Shown piece by piece: positions 1 to 5,996 of a DNA stretch of 9,148 nt. The stretch is from contig DAIAMA010000035.1 of NCBI GenBank assembly GCA_027438535.1, forward strand, positions 1 through 9,148. The letters run 5' to 3'. Source of the DNA: a bacterium (GTDB lineage: Bacteria > Pseudomonadota > Gammaproteobacteria > Burkholderiales > Thiobacteraceae). The notes beneath the pieces are model-generated. The model ran no database searches. It had not been told where the DNA came from and worked only from the letters and a program-made list of their open reading frames with translations. Both the position numbers and the translations under genes were made by a program. Each line of letters opens with the position of its first letter. Position 1 is the first letter of the stretch.

Positions 1-608
1 CTGAGCGTTTCCAGCAAATCCCTCGCTGCGTCCCCGCGACGTTCGGGCACCATATCCAGCACGCGTCCCCGGTCAATGTCGGTCAGGATGCTGACGTAAG
101 TGTGGCCTTTCTCGGAACTCTTCTCATCCAGTCCGAGATGAGGCACGTCGTCTTCGGTGCGGCGCAGCATGCCGCGCTCGACCGCACGCAGCATGATGTC
201 GTTGACCGAGCTCCAGGCCAGCCGGGTGAAGTCGCACACGCCCTGCGTGGTGGGGCAGACTTGCAGCAGCTTGACGACAAAGGCTTCCATCAAGAGGGTG
301 ACGCGGCTGTAGCGTTCGGCCCAGGGCACAGCCAGTTCGCAGACTGTGCCGTCGCTGTATTTGAGCTGGGGGACGCGGGCCTTGATGATGGTTTCAAGCT
401 GGCAGGTATCCAGATGTCGCCATTGGCGTTCAGTCCAGCCGTTGATGTGCGCGCGCCGGGTAGCGTCGGTGGGGTCTACCCAGAGTTGACCAGGCTTGAG
501 CACCACTTCAACAACGATGCGTTGTGCCTCCAGCGAGAGATCAACCGATTTCACCGACCACGGCGATTTCAGTCCAAGAAGGTGTTCGTATAGGGCGGTG
601 TCTTTCAT
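1..608 (-). CDS. ISL3-family transposase, N-terminal part (cut by window edge)
   Basis: An uninterrupted minus-strand frame starts at the ATG at 606-608 (MKDTALYEHLLGLKSPWSVK...) and is still open after 202 codons at position 1. The N-terminal ~110 residues follow the ISL3 pattern: a 'TDATRRAHINGWTERQWRHL' block at residues 47-66, then 'ARVPQLKYSDG' and 'VPWAERYSR', the region preceding the helix-turn-helix. The DDE catalytic domain opens with 'HLGLDEKSSEKGHTY' (residues 157-171); D161 is the expected first catalytic aspartate, followed by 'ILTDIDRGRVLDMVPERR'. ISL3 transposases are usually about 400-430 residues, so roughly half is visible, and the remaining catalytic residues cannot be checked. 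It would cut and rejoin the element's ends. No frameshift or stop is seen in the visible half, so it may be intact. Confidence 0.9.
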   Translation of the reverse strand, partial: MKDTALYEHLLGLKSPWSVKSVDLSLEAQRIVVEVVLKPGQLWVDPTDATRRAHINGWTERQWRHLDTCQLETIIKARVPQLKYSDGTVCELAVPWAERYSRVTLLMEAFVVKLLQVCPTTQGVCDFTRLAWSSVNDIMLRAVERGMLRRTEDDVPHLGLDEKSSEKGHTYVSILTDIDRGRVLDMVPERRGDAARDLLETL

Positions 609-672
609 GATGGGTGCAATGAGTTTAAGAAACAGAATTCTCGCGCATTGTGGGAAAATTCACAGTGAATTT

Positions 673-683
673 GAGGAAGAGCC
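673..683 (-). repeat. Putative terminal inverted repeat tip of the ISL3 element
   Basis: On the minus strand these bases read GGCTCTTCCTC. A GGCTCTT start is characteristic of ISL3-family ends, and its position upstream of the transposase ATG is right. The inner limit of the repeat cannot be set without the opposite end of the element. Confidence 0.55.
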
Positions 684-726
684 ATTCTTTACAGTCCCGC
701 GATACCTTTGCTTTTATTTTGATCTT

Positions 727-746
727 ACTGACACCACGCTGTCAGT
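727..746. promoter_or_regulatory. Perfect 7-bp inverted repeat, possible operator
   Basis: ACTGACA (727-733) and TGTCAGT (740-746) are exact inverted repeats around a 6-nt spacer, CCACGC. The 20-bp symmetric layout is the size of a dimeric repressor site, and it lies just downstream of the weak candidate promoter. It could instead form an RNA hairpin. No T-tract follows, so it is not an intrinsic terminator. The regulator that might bind is unknown; the only DNA-binding regulator in the window is the WYL protein at 2616-3299. Confidence 0.4.
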
Positions 747-758
747 AGCCCCTTGTTA

Positions 759-799
759 ATCTCCTTTTTGCGTAGTTACCCACGGCAAAAAAAGGAGAT
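759..799 (+). promoter_or_regulatory. Hairpin that pairs with the VOC ribosome-binding site
   Basis: ATCTCCTTTTTGC (759-771) is complementary to GCAAAAAAAGGAGAT (785-799), leaving two bulged A residues and a 13-nt loop. The right arm contains the whole Shine-Dalgarno sequence AAGGAGAT, 5 nt before the ATG at 804. In an mRNA covering this region the left arm is a perfect anti-Shine-Dalgarno, so folding would block initiation on the VOC gene. The complementarity is read directly from the sequence. A role as a thermosensor or other translational switch is inference. Confidence 0.5.
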
Positions 800-803
800 A
801 GCA

Positions 804-1196
804 ATGAGCGACACGGCAATGAAACAACATGGCGCATTTAGCTGGAATGAGCTGTTGACCACGGACGTGAAGGGAGCCAAAGTATTTTATGGCGAACTGT
901 TGGGCTGGACCTTGCAGGATGTCAATCCAAGCGGCATGGACTACACTTTGGTCAAGCTGGGCGAGAAGGAGGTCGGCGGCATCATGGCCATTCCGGCTCA
1001 GGCGGCGGGCATGCCGCCGGCCTGGGGGTCATATGTCACGGTAAGTGATGTTGACGCGCTGCTGCCCCGCGTTGAGAAGCTCGGCGGTAAAATCCGCGTG
1101 CCGCCGCAAGATATTCCCGGCGTGGGGCGTTTTGCGGTGATTCAGGATCCACAGGGCGCGATGCTGTCGCTGATCAGTTATCTCAAGCAGGGATAG
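804..1196 (+). CDS. VOC family protein (glyoxalase/bleomycin-resistance fold)
   Basis: The 130-residue product starts at the ATG at 804, chosen over an upstream TTG because AAGGAGAT sits 5 nt before it and because the family similarity begins at 'HGAFSWNELLTTDVKGAKVFYGELLGW' (the first 20 shown by residues 9-28). That segment is the first beta-alpha unit of a vicinal oxygen chelate domain; the second half carries 'SYVTVSDVDALLPRVEKLGG' (76-95) and ends in the typical 'VIQDPQGAMLSLI'. The length suits one VOC domain of two beta-alpha-beta-beta-beta modules. The usual metal-ligand His and Glu are not obvious: N15 lies where a His often sits in related proteins. A metal-dependent lyase or dioxygenase activity therefore should not be assumed. 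The substrate is unknown. Members of this group are often annotated only as 'VOC family protein'. Translation may be limited by the hairpin over its ribosome-binding site. Confidence 0.88.
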   Translation: MSDTAMKQHGAFSWNELLTTDVKGAKVFYGELLGWTLQDVNPSGMDYTLVKLGEKEVGGIMAIPAQAAGMPPAWGSYVTVSDVDALLPRVEKLGGKIRVPPQDIPGVGRFAVIQDPQGAMLSLISYLKQG

Positions 1197-1201
1197 CTGG
1201 A

Positions 1202-1273
1202 ATGGCGAACCCTTATTCCTTACTTCACGAAAGACACGGTTGGTATGAGGTAATGGTTGGGCTGCCTTTTTGA
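1202..1273 (+). pseudogene. Decayed 5' fragment of a DUF2461 gene copy
   Basis: This short stretch repeats the start of the DUF2461 gene at 1927. TGGCGAACCC (1203-1212) matches 1928-1937; the 19 bases at 1220-1238 match 1938-1956 with two differences; TATGAGGTAATGGTT (1244-1258) matches 2023-2037 exactly. Relative to the full gene there is a 7-nt insertion and a deletion of about 61 nt. What remains reads as a 23-codon frame beginning MANPY, containing YEVMV and ending in TGA at 1271-1273; both pentapeptides are conserved from the DUF2461 N-terminus. It begins 5 nt after the VOC stop. I take it to be a remnant rather than a functional small protein. Confidence 0.65.
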
Positions 1274-1303
1274 CGCGCGCACATCCAAAAATGGAGAACA
1301 CTA

Positions 1304-1822
1304 ATGACCAAACCGATTCTCAATATTGCCGACGTCGAACTGCAACCCCGCCCCGCCGCCTTCGCTGCGACGGGTTCCGCGGCCGAGCGATTCGATGCGC
1401 GTATGGGGATGATCGCTCCGCGCATCGGCGCGCAAAAACTCGGCTATAACCTCACCGCCGTGCCTCCGGGCAAGCGCGCATTTCCGTTTCACAACCATCA
1501 CGTCAATGAAGAAATGTTCTTCGTTATCGAAGGCGAGGGTGAAGTCCGCATTGGTGGTGCGGTCTATCCTATCCGGCCGGGCGATGTGGTCGCCTGTCCG
1601 GCCGGGGGAAAGGAAACCGCGCATCAGATCATCAATACGGGCAAGGTGGAATTGAAGTACCTTGCCGTCAGCACCAAGCTGTCGCCTGAAATTGCGGAAT
1701 ATCCCGACTCGGGCAAGTTTGGGGTGCTGGCCGAATACCCTCCAGGCCCGGACGGGCAGCCACGAGGGTTCCGCTTCGTTGGACGCGAAAATTTCAACAT
1801 AAGCTATTGGGATGGCGAGTAA
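1304..1822 (+). CDS. Cupin domain-containing protein
   Basis: The product has 172 residues; the ATG at 1304 is preceded by GGAGA at 1293-1297. It is a single-domain cupin. Motif 1 is at residues 56-77 (G56, then HNHH with H63 and H65, E69/E70, closing 'EG'), and motif 2 is 'GDVVACPAGGKETAHQIIN' at 93-111 with H107. These His and Glu residues form the usual cupin metal site, so the protein probably binds a divalent metal inside a beta-barrel. The C-terminal ~50 residues, including 'EYPDSGKFGVLAEYPPG' and 'FRFVGRENFNISYWDGE', extend past the barrel and recur in uncharacterised cupins of this type. Substrate and reaction are unknown: cupins include isomerases, dioxygenases and sugar-binding proteins. 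The gene lies between two partial copies of DUF2461 5' sequence. A hairpin follows its stop. Confidence 0.88.
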   Translation: MTKPILNIADVELQPRPAAFAATGSAAERFDARMGMIAPRIGAQKLGYNLTAVPPGKRAFPFHNHHVNEEMFFVIEGEGEVRIGGAVYPIRPGDVVACPAGGKETAHQIINTGKVELKYLAVSTKLSPEIAEYPDSGKFGVLAEYPPGPDGQPRGFRFVGRENFNISYWDGE

Positions 1823-1841
1823 CGCTGCGCAAGTCATTCCG

Positions 1842-1876
1842 GCGGGCCGTCAAAAAGCCGCGCTTTTTTTGCCCGC
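1842..1876 (+). terminator. Hairpin with T-run after the cupin gene, possible terminator
   Basis: GCGGGC (1842-1847) pairs with GCCCGC (1871-1876), and inside it AAAAAGC (1852-1858) pairs with GCTTTTT (1862-1868) around a CGC loop; the T-run extends to 1870. It sits 20 nt after the cupin stop. The inner stem followed by T7 looks like a weak intrinsic terminator usable in either direction, but it has few GC pairs and the outer stem competes with it. It may separate cupin from DUF2461 transcription. Confidence 0.4.
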
Positions 1877-1926
1877 TGGATTTGATGATAAGCGATCTCA
1901 AGCGTCATGCCGAGAGGTAGCGTAGC

Positions 1927-2613
1927 GTGGCGAACCCCTACTTCACAAAAGACACGTTTGATTTCCTCTCGGCTTTGGCGGCGAACAATAAACGCGAATG
2001 GTTCGATGCGCACAAGCAAGACTATGAGGTAATGGTTCGCACTCCGGCCTTGAATTTTATTAGCGACATTGCCGCTGAGTTGAGCATGATCGCTCCGCGC
2101 TTTCGTGCGTTGCCCAAGAAGGTGGGAGGGTCTTTAATGCGGGTTTACCGTGATACGCGTTTCGGTAAAGACAAGCGCCCTTTTAAAACTAATATCGGTA
2201 TCCAGTTCCGCCATGAAATGGGTAAGGACGTTCATGCCCCGGGCTATTATCTTCATATCGAACCCGGCGATTGTTTTGTGGGTGCCGGTATCTGGCGCCC
2301 CGATGCCGGCACCCTGGGCCGGATACGGGATAGCATCGTCGAAAATGGCGATGCCTGGCTGGCCGCACGCGACGACAAAACCTTCAATCGGAAATTTTCG
2401 CTCGCGGGCGATGCCCTCACTAATTCACCGCGCGGCTACGCCAAAGACCATCCCTTGGCGCAAGATCTCAAGCGCAAGGATTTTATCGCTATCGCCGGGT
2501 TGAATGACAGGCTCGCCCTATCCAAAAATTTCTATCCCGAAGTGGTCGAGCGCTTAAGGGAGGCCACCCCTTTCATGCGTTATTTATGCAAGGCGCTGGA
2601 TTTGCGATTTTAA
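1927..2613 (+). CDS. DUF2461 family protein (TIGR02453-like)
   Basis: The 228-residue product starts with GTG at 1927; GAGAGG at 1912-1917 is a reasonable ribosome-binding site, and the N-terminus 'ANPYFTKDTFDFLSALAANN' begins where the family does. Recognisable family blocks are 'NNKREWFDAHKQDYE' (20-34), 'MRVYRDTRFGKDKRPFKTN' (71-89), 'GYYLHIEPGDCFVGAGIWRP' (106-125) and the C-terminal 'KDHPLAQDLKRKDF'. The length is typical for this soluble, widely distributed family, whose biochemical role is not established to my knowledge. There is no signal peptide or membrane segment. The stop codon lies 2 nt before the start of the WYL regulator, so the two genes are probably co-transcribed and coupled. 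A truncated copy of its 5' end lies upstream at 1202-1273. Confidence 0.9.
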   Translation: MANPYFTKDTFDFLSALAANNKREWFDAHKQDYEVMVRTPALNFISDIAAELSMIAPRFRALPKKVGGSLMRVYRDTRFGKDKRPFKTNIGIQFRHEMGKDVHAPGYYLHIEPGDCFVGAGIWRPDAGTLGRIRDSIVENGDAWLAARDDKTFNRKFSLAGDALTNSPRGYAKDHPLAQDLKRKDFIAIAGLNDRLALSKNFYPEVVERLREATPFMRYLCKALDLRF

Positions 2614-2615
2614 GG

Positions 2616-3299
2616 ATGCGCCGCGCGGACCGCCTGTTTCAGATCGTTCAACTGTTGCGTCACGACAGGGTTGTCACCGCGTGTGACCTGGCGGAAGCGC
2701 TCGAGGTTTCCGCGCGCACCATCTATCGCGACATGCAAGACCTGGGCCTTTCGGGCGTGCCGATCACGGGAGAGGCCGGTGTCGGCTATCGCCTGCTGAA
2801 AGGGTTTCACATGCCGCCGCTGATGTTCAGCGAGGAGGAGTTGGCGGCATTGTTGCTCGGCGCACGCATGGTGCGGGCCTGGACCGACAAAAGCCTGGCC
2901 CGCGCGGCCCATCAGGCCATGCGCAAAATTGAAGCGGTTATCCCCGAGCACCTCAAGCCCGAGCTGGCGCGCGAAGAGATGCTCGTGCCCGACTTCAGCA
3001 GCAGCCGGGAAGTGGCAGAGCATCTCGCGCTATTGCGCGGCGCCATCAAACAGCAGCAAAAAGTCAGCTACGACTACATTCGCGAGGATGGCCAGCATTC
3101 AAGCCGCACCGTCCATCCCCTTGGATTGTTCTACTGGGGCAAGGTGTGGACGTTGGTCGCTTGGTGCGAACTCAGAGACGTGTTCCGTCATTTCCGGCTC
3201 GACAGAATCCAGCGCATGGCGGTGCTGAGCGGCAGATTCGAGTCCGTCCCCGGTAGAACCTTGCAAGATTTTCTCAGCACGGTGTGTGGTGATGGTTGA
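2616..3299 (+). CDS. YafY-type HTH-WYL transcriptional regulator
   Basis: The 227-residue product starts at the ATG at 2616 (MRRADRLFQIVQLLR), the usual start pattern of this family. An in-frame ATG at 2586 would add ten unlikely residues overlapping DUF2461. Residues 1-60 form a DeoR-like winged helix-turn-helix ('VVTACDLAEALEVSARTIYR', residues 19-38, then 'VGYRL' at 56-60). Residues ~138-205 are the WYL domain: 'SYDYIREDG', 'VHPLGLFYWGKVWTLVAWC' with W178-T179-L180 in place of the literal WYL, and 'FRHFRLDRI' at 190-198. WYL domains act as ligand-sensing modules in bacterial regulators. There is no separate Shine-Dalgarno, since the AAGG touches the start, which suggests translation coupled to DUF2461. 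Its targets are unknown; control of the adjacent cluster or of itself is a plausible inference. Confidence 0.93.
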   Translation: MRRADRLFQIVQLLRHDRVVTACDLAEALEVSARTIYRDMQDLGLSGVPITGEAGVGYRLLKGFHMPPLMFSEEELAALLLGARMVRAWTDKSLARAAHQAMRKIEAVIPEHLKPELAREEMLVPDFSSSREVAEHLALLRGAIKQQQKVSYDYIREDGQHSSRTVHPLGLFYWGKVWTLVAWCELRDVFRHFRLDRIQRMAVLSGRFESVPGRTLQDFLSTVCGDG

Positions 3300-3337
3300 T
3301 GCAAATTGCACCGGCGACTGATCATGGTTTTCCGATT

Positions 3338-5719
3338 CTAAGGCTGGCCCACGACGACAGTAATCCGGTAATCGCGCCCCTCCCACTCGCCGCCCTGGGA
3401 ATAGCGGAAGGCGAAGTCAAGGTGTTGTCCGGGAAGCAGGTGCTGGGTGTCGAGTTGCGCGAAATAGAGGCCCAGGCCGCTATCCTGCGTTTCGGTGTCG
3501 CGCGGGTTTTGCCAGCCATCGAGACCCCAGTGCACCACGCCGGGCGTAGACAGCGCAATAGATAGACTCTCCCCGCTAACGATTTGGCGAATCGGTGCCT
3601 GCGGCAGCCAGAACGCGTGTTGGATTTGCGGCCGCACACCCTGGTAGCGCTGCCAGACGGCGCTGGGCCGGTCGAACGGTTGGCCCAATTGGCGCGAAGC
3701 CAGGAGTTTGACGAATTCGGCATGTGCCCAGACCAAGGGCATGGCCGAACCGCTGGGGCGCCCCGGATAGAGTCCGCGCTCGGGCAGGGGTTCGGTGTCC
3801 CACACTTGCTCCGGAATCATGCCGCCCATGCCGCTCATCGCGACCATGGCTTCCAAGTAGGGCAAGGGGTCTTGTCCGGACATCAACGCATAATGCCCGC
3901 GCTCGCCCGTGAGCAAGGGCCACGCCCGTCCTTGCCCCACGCCGTCGAAGCCCGTGCCGTCGGCATGCTCGCCGTAACCGTCGCCGTTGTAGCGATGCCA
4001 GGAGGGCCCGCTAGGGGTGTCGACCTTGAGCAGGGAATCGACGACGTGGATACTGTCGACGATGAGCGGATCGTCCGCGCGGCGCAAACCGAAGCGCACC
4101 AGCTGTAGGAAATCCACGCCGACTTGTTCGGCGGCGGACAGGTTTAGTTCCTGCGCGCGATTTTTGATCGGCAGCACGTCCAGCAGGGCGCGCGGATTTG
4201 TCTCCGCCGCGGCCGGCGCCATGCGCACATAATAGCCGCGCACGTTCAGCCGCCGCGCCAGCGCACTGCCATAAACCGCCGTCCAATCCTCGATGTGCGC
4301 ATTCCAAAAATCCGCCAGCGCCAACACGAAATCGCGTGCCGCCGGTTTGAGCAAGGGCGCGCCGGCCACTAGTGCGGCGATGCACACCGAGAGCGTGAAG
4401 GTATTGATGCCGGCGTCTTCTTCCCAGCGGTCTTGCTGGCTCGCGGGCCCGTTGCGCACGATATACCCGAGCGCGCGTTGCACCATGTCGGTGATCTCAA
4501 TCCCGTTGATCGCTTTGCGTTCCACCAGGCACAGTGCGAGCAACACCGGAAACGCCGCTTCGTCGAGTTGTACGCCCCGCCAGTAGGATTTGCCGCCGAG
4601 CCATTGGTTTTGATACCAATGACCATCCGCGTGTTGCGTCGCGATCAGGTAGCGCAGAATATCGCGCGCTTCGTCTTCGCCGCCGAGGGCGAGCAAAGCG
4701 CCGGCGCTCTCCACCAAATCGCGCGGCCACACGAGGTGATAGCCGCCGCGCTCGTCGCGCATATTGCCCCATGGGATGCTGAGGCTGGCCACCATCGCGC
4801 CGGGGAAAATTTTGTCCTGATGGGTGCGCAATACCATCGCCGAGATGACGAACTGTTCGTGCAGCGAAGCCGGCGTGTTGGGCGCGAGAGTAAGGGCATG
4901 GCCGCACCGCGCATGCCAGGATTCCCAGCCATGGATTTGTTGTTGCCAGGGCTCGTCGAACGGTTGCAGCAAGGCGGAGACCGCAAGCGTCGCTGCGGAT
5001 TCTTTGCTGCTGCTAAAACCCAGCGCGAGCGTTGCTTGCCTCGGGAGTTCGCCCATCAGCGCCACATTACCGGGGCCGGCATGGCGGCATTGCCAGCGCA
5101 TGCCGCCGTTATGCGTAAAGTCTTGCCAGCCGTCGCTGATGCCGACATAGCCGGCGCTGGCGCGGCCCCAGGCATCGCATTGGCAGTCGTCTGCTGCGGC
5201 CAGCGCCAGGCCAAAAGGGCCTTGTTCGGCCCACAATACGCGCCGGCTGCGATACACGCCGATTTCAGCCTCATTATCGCGGCCCGTGCCACCAAGATGG
5301 GGTGCCAGCAGCGCATAGGGGCGCAGCCCCGGTTCGCCTTCGAGGCGAACCTCTAAAAGTAATACGTCGCGCTGCGGGTCCGGCGCGATGCGCAACGTGA
5401 ACTCGAAGCGTGCATGACGATGAATAATTTCCACCGCCGGAGTGCCCGATGCGGCCAGGCGTATCACGTGGCTGCCCAGGCGTTTGACCTCCACCCAGAA
5501 GCCCCGGTCGTCGGCGATGATGAAGCCCAGATCGCGGATCTGCGGGATGTCGATGCGCGGGTAATAGACCTCGTTGACTATGCCGCCGCCGAGGGTGAAC
5601 CACAGGCGCGACGCACCCAGGGCGCAACCCACCATTTCTTTGGCGCTGCTGCACCAGGTTGGCGCGATGCCCGGCCAGCCTGGCGCCTCTTCGGTGGGGG
5701 CTGGGGGAAGGGTGTGCAT
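3338..5719 (-). CDS. GH15 glucoamylase (glucan 1,4-alpha-glucosidase, EC 3.2.1.3)
   Basis: The 793-residue product starts at the ATG at 5717-5719, with AGGA 6 nt upstream on the minus strand. It hydrolyses alpha-1,4 (and slowly alpha-1,6) glucosidic bonds from non-reducing ends to release beta-glucose. Residues ~12-275 form the N-terminal beta-sandwich of bacterial glucoamylases and glucodextranases ('GGGIVNEVYYPRIDIPQIRD', 44-63). Residues ~285-690 form the (alpha/alpha)6 barrel. Key sites are 'HLVWPRD' (328-334, D334 in the glucose-binding subsite), 'RWEEDAG' (431-437, E433 the likely general acid) and 'GMIPEQVWD' (633-641, E637 the likely base). Residues ~700-793 form a C-terminal beta domain ('VHWGLDGWQNPRDTETQDSG' at 729-748). 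No signal peptide is seen, so it is probably cytosolic and acts on glycogen or maltodextrins. It converges with the WYL gene, with 38 nt between stops, and diverges from atpI. Confidence 0.95.
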   Translation of the reverse strand: MHTLPPAPTEEAPGWPGIAPTWCSSAKEMVGCALGASRLWFTLGGGIVNEVYYPRIDIPQIRDLGFIIADDRGFWVEVKRLGSHVIRLAASGTPAVEIIHRHARFEFTLRIAPDPQRDVLLLEVRLEGEPGLRPYALLAPHLGGTGRDNEAEIGVYRSRRVLWAEQGPFGLALAAADDCQCDAWGRASAGYVGISDGWQDFTHNGGMRWQCRHAGPGNVALMGELPRQATLALGFSSSKESAATLAVSALLQPFDEPWQQQIHGWESWHARCGHALTLAPNTPASLHEQFVISAMVLRTHQDKIFPGAMVASLSIPWGNMRDERGGYHLVWPRDLVESAGALLALGGEDEARDILRYLIATQHADGHWYQNQWLGGKSYWRGVQLDEAAFPVLLALCLVERKAINGIEITDMVQRALGYIVRNGPASQQDRWEEDAGINTFTLSVCIAALVAGAPLLKPAARDFVLALADFWNAHIEDWTAVYGSALARRLNVRGYYVRMAPAAAETNPRALLDVLPIKNRAQELNLSAAEQVGVDFLQLVRFGLRRADDPLIVDSIHVVDSLLKVDTPSGPSWHRYNGDGYGEHADGTGFDGVGQGRAWPLLTGERGHYALMSGQDPLPYLEAMVAMSGMGGMIPEQVWDTEPLPERGLYPGRPSGSAMPLVWAHAEFVKLLASRQLGQPFDRPSAVWQRYQGVRPQIQHAFWLPQAPIRQIVSGESLSIALSTPGVVHWGLDGWQNPRDTETQDSGLGLYFAQLDTQHLLPGQHLDFAFRYSQGGEWEGRDYRITVVVGQP

Positions 5720-5933
5720 GGGCGATCCTATTTCACAGTATGTGTGCTAACCGCGTTTGAGCCGGTTCGAGCCTAAATTGTAGGCCTTATGGCGACCACT
5801 GCGTGGGCCGGTGTCGGCCGCCGCCCGCGCCGAACAGAGCTATCGGCGTGTCTTGTAAATTAGCGGGGGTGTTCTATTTGGTATTTACCTATGTGACCCA
5901 ATGCGCGCCGATCAGTTCCAGCCAGTCCTTGGT

Positions 5934-5963
5934 TTGACGCTAAGTCTACGATTAAGCTATAAT
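5934..5963 (+). promoter_or_regulatory. Sigma70-type promoter of the atp operon
   Basis: TTGACG (5934-5939) and TATAAT (5958-5963) are separated by 18 nt. The -10 is a perfect consensus match and the -35 matches five of six positions. Transcription would begin near 5970, giving a 5' leader of about 35 nt before the atpI ATG. It lies immediately upstream of the first atp gene and in the same direction, so it is the probable main promoter of the operon. Confidence 0.75.
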
Positions 5964-5968
5964 CTCGC

Positions 5969-5996
5969 GATTTTCCTGGCCTGATTTTCCTAGGCT
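5969..5996 (+). repeat. 14-bp tandem repeat in the atp 5' leader
   Basis: Two adjacent 14-nt units (5969-5982 and 5983-5996) share GATTTTCCT followed by near-identical ends, with 12 of 14 positions matching. They occupy most of the predicted untranslated leader, from about the transcription start to 8 nt before atpI. Whether they bind anything is unknown. Confidence 0.5.

Larger units (their letters stand above)
1..683 (-). mobile_element. ISL3-family insertion sequence, one end (other end outside window)
   Basis: This stretch holds the transposase start and the adjacent terminus of an ISL3-like element. Reading the minus strand inward from 683, the sequence begins GGCTCTTCCTC, which fits the GGCTCTT-type terminal inverted repeats known for ISL3 elements; the transposase ATG follows about 75 nt inside. 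ISL3 elements usually make 8-bp target duplications, so bases 684-691 (attcttta) would be the expected duplicated target. The second terminus and the matching duplication lie beyond position 1, so the boundary at 683 is inferred from the motif alone. Confidence 0.7.
684..803 (+). other. Leader/intergenic region between IS end and VOC gene
   Basis: This 120-nt gap carries no gene that I can support. It has an AT-rich stretch with a weak candidate promoter (TTTACA at 688-693, TTTTAT at 712-717, 18-nt spacer), then two inverted repeats (727-746 and 759-799, listed separately), and ends at the VOC start codon. The promoter call is poor, because the -10 matches the consensus weakly. Confidence 0.35.

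Noticed and set aside
102..593. Plus-strand open frame of 163 codons
   Set aside because: It is antisense to the ISL3 transposase, whose continuous family similarity fixes the true strand and frame.
1301..1837. Minus-strand open frame of 178 codons
   Set aside because: It is antisense to the cupin gene, whose two cupin motifs decide the strand.
3300..3337. Terminator between the convergent WYL and glucoamylase genes
   Set aside because: The 38-nt gap contains only the small palindrome TGCAAATTGCA and no GC-rich stem with a T-tract.
4433..5356. Plus-strand open frame of 307 codons
   Set aside because: It lies wholly inside the glucoamylase gene on the opposite strand and has no recognisable motif.
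5734..5744. CACA-GTA-TGTG palindrome just upstream of the glucoamylase ribosome-binding site
   Set aside because: With only 4-bp arms it is too short to separate from chance.
5777..5805. Minus-strand promoter for the glucoamylase with TACAAT at 5782-5777
   Set aside because: No acceptable -35 lies 16-19 nt upstream, and there is no extended -10, so it is not listed as a feature.
5814..5833. TCGGC/GCCGA hairpin in the divergent intergenic region
   Set aside because: A 5-bp stem with a 10-nt loop in GC-rich sequence is expected by chance and has no T-run.
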